Shown here: piece by piece, positions 16,644-24,744 of the stretch
How positions within the stretch are numbered: the stretch's first letter is position 1
Layout: each line of letters opens with the position of its first letter
Assembly: GCF_000282115.1 (NCBI RefSeq)
Contig: NZ_AKJY01000009.1
Coordinates: 1 to 64,000 of the forward strand
Source: Chryseobacterium populi
GTDB taxonomy: Bacteria; Bacteroidota; Bacteroidia; Flavobacteriales; Weeksellaceae
Direction of reading: 5' to 3'
Length of the DNA stretch: 64,000 nt
Notes under the pieces: model-generated
What the model was told of the DNA's origin: nothing
The model's database searches: none
What the model saw: only the letters and a program-made list of their open reading frames with translations
Program-made: the position numbers and the translations under genes

Positions 16644-18539
16644 ATGACCATGGAAAATATTCAAGTGCAAAATGATGTATTCCACGTCGGCATCACAATG
16701 GCTGGCGCTATTTCTGCCGGATGTTATACAGCAGGAGTGATGGATTATCTTTTTGAAATCCTGGAATTATGGGAGCAGGCAAAATCCGGAAAGCTTCCCG
16801 AAGGATGGGATCAGGATATGCTTAATTATATCCCGAAGCACAAAGTGATCATTGATGCAATGGGGGGCGCTTCGGCAGGAGGAATGACGACAATGATGTC
16901 TGCGATTTATGCTCTGAAAGGAAAAATAACCCCGGTAAACAACCCTTCAGATCCTTCCTCAAAAAAAGGAAATATGCTTTATGACAGCTGGGTTTTAATG
17001 GGAGACACTGAGGATATCCCCGAGAAAATATTTGAAAAGGCATTATCCGCAGACGATTTGAATAATGGGAAAATTATTTCCCTGCTCAATTCAGATTTTA
17101 TTGACAAAATCTGTGATAATGCATTCGCAGATGATGTTGAAGAAAAAAAATTGCCGGCCTATGTGTCCTCTGAACTGGAGGTCTTATTATCCCAAACTAT
17201 GTTGAGAAGCGTGCCCTTACCCATAGATTTTTCAACACCATTCGGGAGATTAAAAAAAAATGCTGACCTTCCGCAGTACAATACATTTGAGCATTTTGTT
17301 ATTTCTCATTTTAAACTGGATTATGACAAAAGCAACCCGCTTCACAAAGACTTTTATTTACCGCTGGCTCCTTTCAGTGACGAAAAGGATGTTGTAGACC
17401 GGTTAAAGCTTACCACAAAAGCAACAGGTGCATTTCCTATTGGTCTCCGTTTCAGAGAGTTTTTTAAGAATGAATTCACGGTGGATTACATTAAAAATAA
17501 TTCCAGAAAATTACTTTACAATAAGATACAGCCGGAAAATATTCCTGCTGATCTTCCTATTGAATTCAAAAATGTTTCTGATCCGTTCAATTTTATCGGG
17601 GTAGATGGAGGAGCTATCAATAATGAGCCTATCGGAGAGGTATTAAATATTCTGAAAGAACGTCACGGAGAAAAGCAAAACGCTGATGATCCTGATAAAT
17701 TTGCCCTGATCATGATCGATCCATTTCCGGATCATATCTACAGTCATGAGTACACTCAACCGGATGATATATTTTCTGTTATCCCGTCAATTCTGGGAAC
17801 CTTACAGGATCAGGCAAGAATAAAAAGAAAAGAGATGCTGGATTTTCATACGGGAAAATATTTCACCGGAGAGATTTTCCCAACCAGATACAACAAAGAA
17901 AATAAAAAAGAAGAGCATCCGATCGCCTGTTCTTCCGTTTATGCTTTTGGCGGTTTTTTAGATCTCAGTTTCCGACATCATGACTTTTTTCTGGGCAGAG
18001 ATAATGCCCGGAATTTTTTTAAAATCTATTTTTCAATTGAATACGACCCTGAGAATAATAATGTACATCCTATTCATAAAAACTGGACTCCGGAAATGAT
18101 TCATCTTTTTAAAATTGAAAAAAAGAGAATGGGAAAAGTTTTTTTACCCGTAATCCCGGACCTCTATTTATTAAAGGAGAAGATGGAAGATCCAAAAGCC
18201 CCCAATCCTTTTGAAAGAACTTTCAATAAGTGGCCGACATACAATCCTGAAACCTTACTTAAACTATCCCCAAAAATTGAATACAGAGTGAAGAAAATGA
18301 TTGATCTGGTATATGAAAAACTAACAGACCAAAAAGTAGACTCCCAACATCCGATTACTGAGGAAATAATAAAAAAACACTATAAAGAAAATGTATTTAC
18401 CCGCATTTCAGGATGGATAGGAAATACTGTATTGATTGCCTTTTTTAAAATGAAAAAAGCCTCAATCGCCCGGAAAGCCTCAAAAATGGCTATTGAATAT
18501 ATTCTTAAAGATCTTGAAGATAAAAAACTTTTAAAATAA
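16644..18539 (+). CDS. Patatin-like phospholipase, 631 aa
   Basis: A predicted serine lipid acyl hydrolase. The N-terminus has the oxyanion-type segment MAGAISAGCYTAGV (about 19-32). The nucleophile elbow is GGASAGG with Ser77, and the dyad aspartate lies in VDGGAINNEP (about residue 322). The protein is long for the family, and its C-terminal about 45 residues (VFTRISGWIG onward) are hydrophobic and basic, which suggests membrane contact. There is no signal peptide, so it probably acts in the cytoplasm or is delivered by other means. The next gene, an EEP phosphodiesterase, starts 5 bp later, so the two are almost certainly cotranscribed. The start could also be the ATG two codons in. Confidence 0.87.
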   Translation: MTMENIQVQNDVFHVGITMAGAISAGCYTAGVMDYLFEILELWEQAKSGKLPEGWDQDMLNYIPKHKVIIDAMGGASAGGMTTMMSAIYALKGKITPVNNPSDPSSKKGNMLYDSWVLMGDTEDIPEKIFEKALSADDLNNGKIISLLNSDFIDKICDNAFADDVEEKKLPAYVSSELEVLLSQTMLRSVPLPIDFSTPFGRLKKNADLPQYNTFEHFVISHFKLDYDKSNPLHKDFYLPLAPFSDEKDVVDRLKLTTKATGAFPIGLRFREFFKNEFTVDYIKNNSRKLLYNKIQPENIPADLPIEFKNVSDPFNFIGVDGGAINNEPIGEVLNILKERHGEKQNADDPDKFALIMIDPFPDHIYSHEYTQPDDIFSVIPSILGTLQDQARIKRKEMLDFHTGKYFTGEIFPTRYNKENKKEEHPIACSSVYAFGGFLDLSFRHHDFFLGRDNARNFFKIYFSIEYDPENNNVHPIHKNWTPEMIHLFKIEKKRMGKVFLPVIPDLYLLKEKMEDPKAPNPFERTFNKWPTYNPETLLKLSPKIEYRVKKMIDLVYEKLTDQKVDSQHPITEEIIKKHYKENVFTRISGWIGNTVLIAFFKMKKASIARKASKMAIEYILKDLEDKKLLK

Positions 18540-18544
18540 CCGCC

Positions 18545-19660
18545 ATGCCTTATTATAAACCCCTTGATGAGATTAAAATAGCCGAACGCCTGCATATTAT
18601 TGAGAACCTCCAGAAGCTAAGACAGCAGATTAAAAATGAACTTCCGGAAAGAACCAACCGAAGCTCTTTATTACTGGCCACCTGGAACCTGAGGGAATTT
18701 TCAAATTCAGAAAACCGTCTGAAAGAATCTTTCTGGTATATCGCTGAAATCATTTCTTCATTTGACTTAATCGCTGTCCAGGAGATCGGAAACAATATGT
18801 CTGCGCTTACAGACCTAATGAGAATTTTAGGTTATAAATATGAATATATCGTTACCGATACCCCTAATGCAGAAGGAGGAAACGAACGAATCGCCTTTAT
18901 CTATAATACAGGCAAAGTAAAATTTAAAAACATTGCCGGGGAAGTATATCTGGATTCCAAAGAAAGAGAAAAATTCAATCTTCCTTACGGGTTTGCACGT
19001 CCCCCGTTTATGGTTGCCTTTCAGGCCAGCTGGTTTAAGTTTAACCTTTGTAGCGTACATGTCTATTATGGTTCTGAAGCAAAGAATGCAACCGGTGAAA
19101 AGGATAACGTAAGACGGAAAAATGAAATCGCAGCCCTCGCTGAAAAACTCGACTTCAGAGCAAAAAAAGAAGATGTAACGTATATATTATTAGGTGATTT
19201 CAATATTGAAAAGATAGGAGACGAATTTTATTCTGCTCTGGTAGGTACAAAGGAAAACCCGACAGGTTTCTATCTTCGTCCATTTAATGAATCTCTTTAT
19301 ACCAATGCTAAAAATGACAGGGCTTTTGATCAGATTGCCTTCAATATGCAAAACCTACGGCTTGAGGATTTAGATATTCATGAAGAAAGTAAAAATATAA
19401 AAATGGGTGTTCTCAATTATTATAATTCTGTTTTTAACAATGAAGAATACTATAAGCCTGTTGCTGAAGAAAAATATAAGGAAAAGGGCAAGGAATTCCC
19501 TCCAAACTGGAAGCTTGAAAGCTGGCGGACTTTTCAGATGAGTGATCATCTGCCGCTCTGGATAGAACTAAAGATTGATTTTACAGACCAATATCTGGAA
19601 ACTCTTAAAAAAAGACCGGATAAAGACCAAGATATTAAAACTGAAATTCCTAAAGAATAA
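18545..19660 (+). CDS. Endonuclease/exonuclease/phosphatase (EEP, DNase I-like) family protein
   Basis: A 371-aa protein of the EEP superfamily, metal-dependent phosphodiesterases acting on nucleic acids, sphingomyelin or inositol phosphates. Visible core motifs are ATWNLREF (catalytic Asn), AVQEIG (metal Glu), SVHVYYG (His), LLGDFNIEK (Asp and Asn) and a terminal SDHLPLWIE (Asp-His pair). There is no signal peptide. About 50 residues precede the core and a 20-residue charged tail follows. It is 5 bp downstream of the patatin-like gene, so its job is likely linked to lipid or nucleotide breakdown with that enzyme. Substrate cannot be decided from the motifs. Confidence 0.87.
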   Translation: MPYYKPLDEIKIAERLHIIENLQKLRQQIKNELPERTNRSSLLLATWNLREFSNSENRLKESFWYIAEIISSFDLIAVQEIGNNMSALTDLMRILGYKYEYIVTDTPNAEGGNERIAFIYNTGKVKFKNIAGEVYLDSKEREKFNLPYGFARPPFMVAFQASWFKFNLCSVHVYYGSEAKNATGEKDNVRRKNEIAALAEKLDFRAKKEDVTYILLGDFNIEKIGDEFYSALVGTKENPTGFYLRPFNESLYTNAKNDRAFDQIAFNMQNLRLEDLDIHEESKNIKMGVLNYYNSVFNNEEYYKPVAEEKYKEKGKEFPPNWKLESWRTFQMSDHLPLWIELKIDFTDQYLETLKKRPDKDQDIKTEIPKE

Positions 19661-19700
19661 AATGTCCATATCCTATCTGAGCCCTTTTTAAAACAAAAAT

Positions 19701-19723
19701 CCTCCGTAATTTTGTTACGGAGG
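19701..19723 (+). terminator. Hairpin after the patatin/EEP unit
   Basis: Arms CCTCCGTAA (19701-19709) and TTACGGAGG (19715-19723) pair perfectly around TTTTG. The downstream plus-strand tract (GTTCTTAGT) is poor in T, while the minus strand reads ATTTTTGTTT after the stem, so its termination strength on the plus strand is uncertain. Confidence 0.6.
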
Positions 19724-19742
19724 GTTCTTAGTACTAATATGA

Positions 19743-19821
19743 GCACGGGCAGGGCATTTCTGGTCTTTTGGATTCTCCGCAGTACCTCTTAACCGATTGA
19801 TTTTGCTCCGTGCCTTTTTTT
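19743..19821 (+). other. Possible small structured RNA or second terminator
   Basis: GCACGG (19743-19748) pairs with CCGTGC (19808-19813) around a 59-nt GC-richer loop, and a run of seven T follows directly. The local base composition is clearly different from the flanks. A short intergenic RNA with its own terminator is possible, but no known RNA family was recognised. Confidence 0.3.
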
Positions 19822-20017
19822 CTATTGTTATTAACCAAGAATCTACAATCACAAAATGATAAAATTATTTTTAATTCTTAGTAAATACGACATGTTCTGT
19901 CGTTCTCTATAACTACATTTACAGTACTAGTCTAAGGGAGATTTTAGAAATTTTACAAAAGATTTCCCCTAAATATGATAATAACTTATATTTAACAACT
20001 TAAAAACTAAAAAATCA

Positions 20018-21646
20018 ATGAAAAACAGGTTTTTTCTGTGGTTATCCCTGTTGATAACCCTGAGTATAGTTTTATACTCATGTCGGAATGAAGAGATGAC
20101 AAAAGATGAAACAACCCCACACCGGAATAATGCCGATTTCTTTAAACATTCTAAAACAAATAATACACTTTCCAGAGCCGGAGTAGATTATATCAGTATC
20201 CTTGAAGCTTACAATGATCAAACCGGTTTTCTTGCTCAAATGCCAGACCAAAGGGGAATGCCAATCTGGGAGAAAATGCAGGTTTTTGATGCTGAGGGAG
20301 GAGCTACAGGTTTAATGATTCCACTTTCTTATGATAATGAAACAATGAGTTCTGTTTTGTTTGCAACCCTAAACGATAGGGATTTGGTTTCATTTGTAAG
20401 GGATTATGATAATGCATTACTTCAAAGGATTGTCTATGACAGAAATATAGACAAAGACTATAGGCAGCATATGTTTTATACTTTTATGTATATGGACTAT
20501 AAAACATTCGGAACTCAGCATTTCACCAATATTCCACAGGATTTATTTGAGGGACAAAAAGAAGACAAGGAAAAAGGAAGGATGTGGCTGACGGAATTTA
20601 GACCCCCAACGAATATTACTGCACATACTGATGATCAATCTAAAATAACGCTTACCGTAGATATATGCACGCTTTATTTTCATTGCAAAAATGGAAAACC
20701 TTGGAAGGATTGTGACCACTGTGGAACTTGTGTTACCTATTCATGTGAAACTATTTTTACAGGAGACACAGGAACTGATTTTCCTCCCGCTAATCCAAGC
20801 TCAGGCGGTGGAAGCAGTGGAGGCGGAGGCGGATCTGTTCCAAGTACAGACCCAGGCACTCCAAATGACGGATGTGTAATGCAAGATGTTTTTTACCGGT
20901 TACTTCCAAGTTGTGGCGGTGGTGGAACCCTTCCAGATATTGAAGATCCTTGCGAGAAAACTAATGCTGTGCTAAACAAACCTAATGTTCAACAGGGAAT
21001 TACCAATGTGAAAGCAAATGCCAAACAAACACTTAGTAACCCTGAAACGACAGGAGAAATAGGATTTAAGGAAAAGAAAGATGGAACTGTAGTTCCTGCA
21101 GATGTTAATGGAGATCATGAAGTTGAATTTACTAATGTCACTGATGGTTATGGTGGTTATCATAATCACACAGCATCAGGTACTCATATGGTATCACCTC
21201 CGGATATAGTAGATACGTTGTTTGGATTTGCTGCCGCTCAGAGCGTAGCTGACGGTGTAGGACATGCCTATTTTGGAATGATAGCAGCTGAAGGTTGTAG
21301 TACTTGTCCTAATGGTGTAAAATATGTACACTATGTAATACGTTTTGCAGGAACTGGTACAGAATTGGGAGGTTTTGTATATTCGGAAACAAAAATGAAA
21401 CAATTTAAATATGATTATCGAAAGATGGTTTCTAATTTAACGAACACAAGTATAAATGGTAATACTTATGTTAATATTGCTGGTGAATTAAATGAAAAAG
21501 GATTGGAAAAATTATTCTTTGATACGTTACAAAATATGGGGCTTACAGGGAAAGTAAATTTACAACGTGTAGATGAAGAAAATGGAACCGTATATAACAT
21601 AGTACAAGATAGTACAGGTAAAATTACTGCTGTACCTTGTCTTTAA
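20018..21646 (+). CDS. Lipoprotein with Gly-rich linker and JAMM-like C-terminal module
   Basis: A 542-aa lipoprotein. The signal peptide ends in a lipobox LYSC (Cys22). The N-terminal half (about 50-250) is of a type seen in flavobacterial surface lipoproteins and has a Cys/His-rich end (CKNGKPWKDCDHCGTC). A Gly/Ser-rich linker (about 260-280) then leads to a C-terminal domain. That domain has GEIGFKEKKDG, then YHNHTASGTHM with SPPD shortly after, which resembles the E, H-x-H, S-x-x-D zinc site of JAB/JAMM metallopeptidases with one extra residue in the spacing. The modular build with a variable end recalls toxin-like surface proteins. Protease activity is an inference. A DUF6705 gene follows after 27 bp. 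Confidence 0.75.
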   Translation: MKNRFFLWLSLLITLSIVLYSCRNEEMTKDETTPHRNNADFFKHSKTNNTLSRAGVDYISILEAYNDQTGFLAQMPDQRGMPIWEKMQVFDAEGGATGLMIPLSYDNETMSSVLFATLNDRDLVSFVRDYDNALLQRIVYDRNIDKDYRQHMFYTFMYMDYKTFGTQHFTNIPQDLFEGQKEDKEKGRMWLTEFRPPTNITAHTDDQSKITLTVDICTLYFHCKNGKPWKDCDHCGTCVTYSCETIFTGDTGTDFPPANPSSGGGSSGGGGGSVPSTDPGTPNDGCVMQDVFYRLLPSCGGGGTLPDIEDPCEKTNAVLNKPNVQQGITNVKANAKQTLSNPETTGEIGFKEKKDGTVVPADVNGDHEVEFTNVTDGYGGYHNHTASGTHMVSPPDIVDTLFGFAAAQSVADGVGHAYFGMIAAEGCSTCPNGVKYVHYVIRFAGTGTELGGFVYSETKMKQFKYDYRKMVSNLTNTSINGNTYVNIAGELNEKGLEKLFFDTLQNMGLTGKVNLQRVDEENGTVYNIVQDSTGKITAVPCL

Positions 21647-21673
21647 ATAATTTAATTAAAAAAATAAATAGAT

Positions 21674-22249
21674 ATGAAAATAACATATTTAAAAACAGCA
21701 ATAATATTGTTAGGCTTAATGATAAGCTCAATATCCTGCAGAGCACAAAATCTTCCATTAAATACGGCATTGACAAGTATTCCCAATGGTGCACATTTAA
21801 AAGATACCAATAATGAGTTATCACCCTATATTGGAACTTATAAGGCTAATTTCAACGGAAATGAAATTATCCTGTTTATTACTAAACAAATAGACAAATT
21901 AGAAAATAGTGCTCAAAAAAGTTACTATATGGATGCTTTAATTGTAAAATATATTGTTAAAAATTCCTCAGGAAATGTTTTACAAGATACGCAGAATAAT
22001 AATTTGCCTAATATTGAATTATATAGTATTGGAACAAGACCAAATCAAAACACTGTACTTTTTCTTTACAGCGGGACAAATTGTTCTGTAGGATGGGGAG
22101 ATATTTTCTTAAAGAAAATAAATGCAACTCAACTATCATGGGAATATCGTCCAGATGACATTTCCTTAACTTCGCAAAGCTGTCCAGGTAATCCAGATAA
22201 AACAATTTATTTACCTAAAACAAAAGATTTAATATTTACAAAACAATAG
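21674..22249 (+). CDS. Exported DUF6705-like protein
   Basis: A 191-aa protein with a signal sequence of about 25 residues. The ISSISCRAQ segment gives either a lipobox or a standard cleavage site. The mature part starts LPLNTALTSIPNGAHLKDTNNEL and continues YIGTYKANFNGNEI, which I recall as the signature of DUF6705, a small beta-rich family confined to Chryseobacterium and relatives. The function is unknown. It lies 27 bp after the JAMM-like lipoprotein and is followed by a strong terminator, so the two form one unit. A partner or protective role toward the lipoprotein's C-terminal module is possible but not shown. The region is more AT-rich than its flanks. Confidence 0.65.
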   Translation: MKITYLKTAIILLGLMISSISCRAQNLPLNTALTSIPNGAHLKDTNNELSPYIGTYKANFNGNEIILFITKQIDKLENSAQKSYYMDALIVKYIVKNSSGNVLQDTQNNNLPNIELYSIGTRPNQNTVLFLYSGTNCSVGWGDIFLKKINATQLSWEYRPDDISLTSQSCPGNPDKTIYLPKTKDLIFTKQ

Positions 22250-22253
22250 AATA

Positions 22254-22280
22254 AAGCCTCCATTATTGGAGGCTTATTTT
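22254..22280 (+). terminator. Terminator after the lipoprotein/DUF6705 unit
   Basis: Arms AAGCCTCC (22254-22261) and GGAGGCTT (22268-22275) pair perfectly around ATTATT, followed by ATTTTG. Confidence 0.75.
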
Positions 22281-22297
22281 GAAAAACAACTAAGAAC

Positions 22298-23116
22298 ATG
22301 AAACTGAAATTTTTATTTTTATTACTGATTTCCCAGTTTGGCTTTTCCCAGATCTGGGTAAATTCTCTTGATGAAGCAAAAAAAGTAGCAAAGACAACGA
22401 ACAAATTTATTTTGTTGGATTTTAATGCTAGCTGGTGTAAACCTTGTAAAAAGATGGAAACGGATTTCTGGTATAATACAGCCTACAAATCTACACTCGA
22501 TAAATTTATCATAGTTCCGATTGATATTGATACGAATAGGGATGTAGCCCAAAATTATAATGTAAGCTCAATTCCCGATGTAAAGCTTGTAGATATTAAT
22601 GGGGATGTAATTCATCAAACTTTAGGTTTTCAAAACTCTAAATATTTTGACCAGGAGTTTAACGGATTTCCCGAAGGTACAGAGGATTTATATACTAGCC
22701 TTAATTTTAAAGACAAAAAGAATCCTACTGATGAAGAATTGATAACTTTAGCAACCTCATATCAAGTGCTTTTACAAAAATCGGAAAATACGGCAAGAAA
22801 TAAATTTTTGACTCTGAGTAACAATTTCTTTAATAAGTGTATAAAGAAGACTTCTGATGCTAAGAACAAGGAAATTTCAGAATTAGGAAAGTTTTTTAAT
22901 CTGGCTCTTACCAATTCTGAAAACAAAGTTGTTAAAAATTTAGATACTTCTAAAATCTCTGAGGAGAATAAGTCTTATGCCCATTATATTCTGGCAAAAG
23001 CCTATTACCAGACATCAAACAAAAATGAGGCAGAAAAAAATATTGCAGAAATTGAAAAGATTAACGATGAAAACTGGGTATATGCAGCCAAAACATTAAA
23101 GGCAAAATATAAATAG
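22298..23116 (+). CDS. Exported thioredoxin-family protein
   Basis: A 272-aa periplasmic protein with a signal peptide (1-18, ending FGFSQ). A thioredoxin-like domain (about 20-140) follows, carrying WCKPCKKM (redox CxxC) and a later IPDVKLVD segment in place of the usual cis-Pro loop. The C-terminal 130 residues are helical and may hold TPR-like repeats (YAHYILAKAYYQTSNKNEAEK). Such proteins reduce or isomerise disulfides, or keep haem and other thiols reduced, in the periplasm. It has its own ribosome-binding region after the preceding terminator and no obvious functional partner next to it. Confidence 0.87.
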   Translation: MKLKFLFLLLISQFGFSQIWVNSLDEAKKVAKTTNKFILLDFNASWCKPCKKMETDFWYNTAYKSTLDKFIIVPIDIDTNRDVAQNYNVSSIPDVKLVDINGDVIHQTLGFQNSKYFDQEFNGFPEGTEDLYTSLNFKDKKNPTDEELITLATSYQVLLQKSENTARNKFLTLSNNFFNKCIKKTSDAKNKEISELGKFFNLALTNSENKVVKNLDTSKISEENKSYAHYILAKAYYQTSNKNEAEKNIAEIEKINDENWVYAAKTLKAKYK

Positions 23117-23169
23117 ATTTTATAATGTATTATTATTTTATAAATCCAGCAAAATGTCGGCAATATAAA

Positions 23170-23215
23170 AAACAAAAAAGGCTTAAAAAACTGAGAACCA
23201 ATTAATTAAGCCTTT
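23170..23215 (-). terminator. Terminator of the tRNA operon (minus strand)
   Basis: Arms AAAGGCTTAA (23177-23186) and TTAAGCCTTT (23206-23215) pair perfectly. On the minus strand the stem is followed by TTTGTTTTT, so it terminates the tRNA transcript. Confidence 0.8.
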
Positions 23216-23222
23216 ATTGAAG

Positions 23223-23306
23223 TACCCCGGGCGGGACTTGAACCCGCACGCCAAAAGAGGCACAGGATTTTAAGTCCTGCGTGTCTACCAGTTCCACCAC
23301 CAGGGC
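23223..23306 (-). tRNA. tRNA-Leu (anticodon TAA)
   Basis: This 84-nt cloverleaf has acceptor arms GCCCTGG and CCGGGGT with two G-U pairs, anticodon stem CAGGA/TCCTG, loop CTTAAAA (anticodon TAA), a class II long variable arm, and a GCGGG-TTCAAGT-CCCGC T arm. Discriminator A. The CCA is not encoded. Confidence 0.95.
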
Positions 23307-23315
23307 ATGGAGTGG

Positions 23316-23388
23316 AGCGAAAAACGGGATTCGAACCCGCGACCCCAACCTTGGCAAGGTTGTGCTCTACCAACTGAGCTATTTTCGC
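23316..23388 (-). tRNA. tRNA-Gly (anticodon GCC)
   Basis: This 73-nt cloverleaf has acceptor GCGAAAA/TTTTCGC, anticodon stem CAACC/GGTTG, loop TTGCCAA (anticodon GCC) and GTTCGAATC in the T loop. A CCA follows directly at 23313-23315 on the minus strand. Confidence 0.96.
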
Positions 23389-23394
23389 ATACTG

Positions 23395-23476
23395 TGCGGA
23401 TGAAGGGACTCGAACCCCCACGCCTCTCGGCACCAGATCCTAAGTCTGGCGTGGCTACCAATTACACCACATCCGC
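23395..23476 (-). tRNA. tRNA-Leu (anticodon TAG)
   Basis: This 82-nt class II tRNA has acceptor GCGGATG/CATCCGC, anticodon stem CCAGA/TCTGG, loop CTTAGGA (anticodon TAG), a long variable arm and T loop GTTCGAGTC. It is first in the three-tRNA transcript. Confidence 0.95.
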
Positions 23477-23526
23477 GTTGTTTTGTTAAGTTTTATTTTA
23501 AAGAGCTTGTTTCGTTTTTGTGAGTG

Positions 23527-23556
23527 CAAATATAGGACATTTTTCTTTAGTTGCAA
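23527..23556 (-). promoter_or_regulatory. Bacteroidota-type sigma-A promoter of the tRNA operon
   Basis: On the minus strand TTG (23554-23556) is followed by a 19-bp spacer and TATATTTG (23527-23534), an exact match to the TTG-N19-TAnnTTTG promoter of this phylum. It points at the tRNA genes 50 bp away. Confidence 0.75.
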
Positions 23557-23654
23557 GACTTTTCAAAGATTTTTTTAAAAATTTTATATTTTTTTTCCCT
23601 GACCCCTTTTATTACATTTCATTTTATTACTTTTACATCGTTAATATTTATGAT

Positions 23655-24032
23655 ATGGAATTACAAGGAACGGTAAAGAAACTTTTTGATGCTCAGACAT
23701 TTGCGAGCGGTTTCCAGAAAAGAGAAATGGTTATTTTAACCCAGGAGCAGTATCCACAGCCGATAAACATAGAATTTTTGTCTGATAAGATCAGTTTATT
23801 AGATAATCTTAAAGAAGGAGAAAATGTAAAGGTAGGAATCAATATCAGAGGAAGAGAATGGACCTCTCCACAAGGGGAAACCAAATACTTCAATTCTATT
23901 ACAGGATGGAGAGTGGAAAAAGTTTTCGATAATGGTTCTGAGCCCACTCAGGCTGCACCGTCACAATCTGCATCTCCGGTTTCTAACGAAAATCCGTTTG
24001 CAGGAGACGAAGATGATGATTTACCTTTTTAA
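23655..24032 (+). CDS. DUF3127 domain protein (small, SSB-like OB-fold type)
   Basis: A 125-aa protein, MELQGTVKKLFDAQTF start, with KREMVILTQEQYPQPI and FNSITGWRVEKV, the pattern of DUF3127. A roughly 90-residue beta-barrel-like core is followed by a Gln/Pro/Ser-rich linker and an acidic tail ending EDDDLPF. That tail is much like the protein-interaction tip of single-stranded DNA-binding proteins. The frame is open upstream to 23520, but those residues are AT-driven hydrophobic noise overlapping the tRNA promoter, so the ATG at 23655 is chosen. The family is widespread in Bacteroidota and of unproven function; nucleic-acid binding is an inference. Confidence 0.85.
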   Translation: MELQGTVKKLFDAQTFASGFQKREMVILTQEQYPQPINIEFLSDKISLLDNLKEGENVKVGINIRGREWTSPQGETKYFNSITGWRVEKVFDNGSEPTQAAPSQSASPVSNENPFAGDEDDDLPF

Positions 24033-24053
24033 TCAGAGATAACAATCAAATAT

Positions 24054-24084
24054 AAATCCTGCTTTATTAAGTAGGATTTTTTTT
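24054..24084 (+). terminator. Terminator after the DUF3127 gene
   Basis: Arms AAATCCTGCTT (24054-24064) and AAGTAGGATTT (24069-24079) pair at 10 of 11 positions around TATT, followed by a T run. Confidence 0.75.
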
Positions 24085-24090
24085 CCTGTA

Positions 24091-24744
24091 ATGGTTCGAT
24101 TAGACGAAAATGATATATCATTCCCCGATCCTGAGCTCTATGACGGACATGAAGGGGTGATTGCTTTTGGAGGCGACCTTTCCGTAGAGAGAGTTTGGTT
24201 TGGGTACCAGCTAGGGATCTTTCCGTGGTATAATCCGGGGGAAGAAATTCTCTGGTGGTGTCCCGATCCGAGATTTGTTTTATTTCCGGAAGAATTAAAA
24301 GTCTCAAAATCGATGCGAAAAATATTAAACAGGAATGTTTTCACCTTCACCGAAAACCAAAGCTTCAGGGAAGTTATCCGCAACTGTCAACAGATCAACA
24401 GAAAAGAACAAAACGGAACATGGCTTTCGAATGAGTTGCTGGAAGTATTTGTACAACTTCATCAGTATGGATTGGCCAAAAGTATTGAAGTCTGGCAGGA
24501 AGGAGAATTGGTCGGCGGTTTTTACGGACTTCAGATCGGAAATATTTTCTGTGGTGAAAGTATGTTTGCGAAAGTAAGCAATGCCTCAAAAGCCGGATTT
24601 ATTCATTTTGTCGAAAGCAACAAAAACATATTGGATCTTATTGACTGTCAATCCCATACAGAGCATCTTCAAAGTCTGGGTGCCAGGATGATTTCTAAAA
24701 AAGAATTTTTAAAAATTTTACATAAAAACAATGAACGCAGATAA
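24091..24744 (+). CDS. aat: Leucyl/phenylalanyl-tRNA--protein transferase
   Basis: Aat attaches Leu or Phe from aminoacyl-tRNA to N-terminal Arg/Lys of proteins, marking them for ClpAP in the N-degron pathway. The 217-aa protein is full length and shows FPDPELYDGHEGVIAFGGDL near the N-terminus (shown here as scattered motifs FPDP, GLIA-like GVIAFGGDL), then GIFPWYN, WWCPDPRFVLFP and GGFYGLQIGNIFCGESMF. It overlaps the following EamA transporter gene by 14 bp, indicating cotranscription or coupling. A strong terminator sits just upstream, so its promoter must lie within the last few tens of bases or inside the hairpin region. Confidence 0.95.
   Translation: MVRLDENDISFPDPELYDGHEGVIAFGGDLSVERVWFGYQLGIFPWYNPGEEILWWCPDPRFVLFPEELKVSKSMRKILNRNVFTFTENQSFREVIRNCQQINRKEQNGTWLSNELLEVFVQLHQYGLAKSIEVWQEGELVGGFYGLQIGNIFCGESMFAKVSNASKAGFIHFVESNKNILDLIDCQSHTEHLQSLGARMISKKEFLKILHKNNERR

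Larger units (their letters stand above)
19661..20017 (+). other. Intergenic region with hairpins
   Basis: This 357-bp stretch has no gene. It holds a GC-rich hairpin (19701-19723) and a second structure ending in a T run (19743-19821). The last 150 bp before the lipoprotein gene are AT-rich and probably contain its promoter. Confidence 0.5.

Noticed and set aside
23223..23476. tRNA cluster as an integration site for a mobile element
   Set aside because: No integrase, direct repeat or abrupt composition change was found next to the tRNAs.
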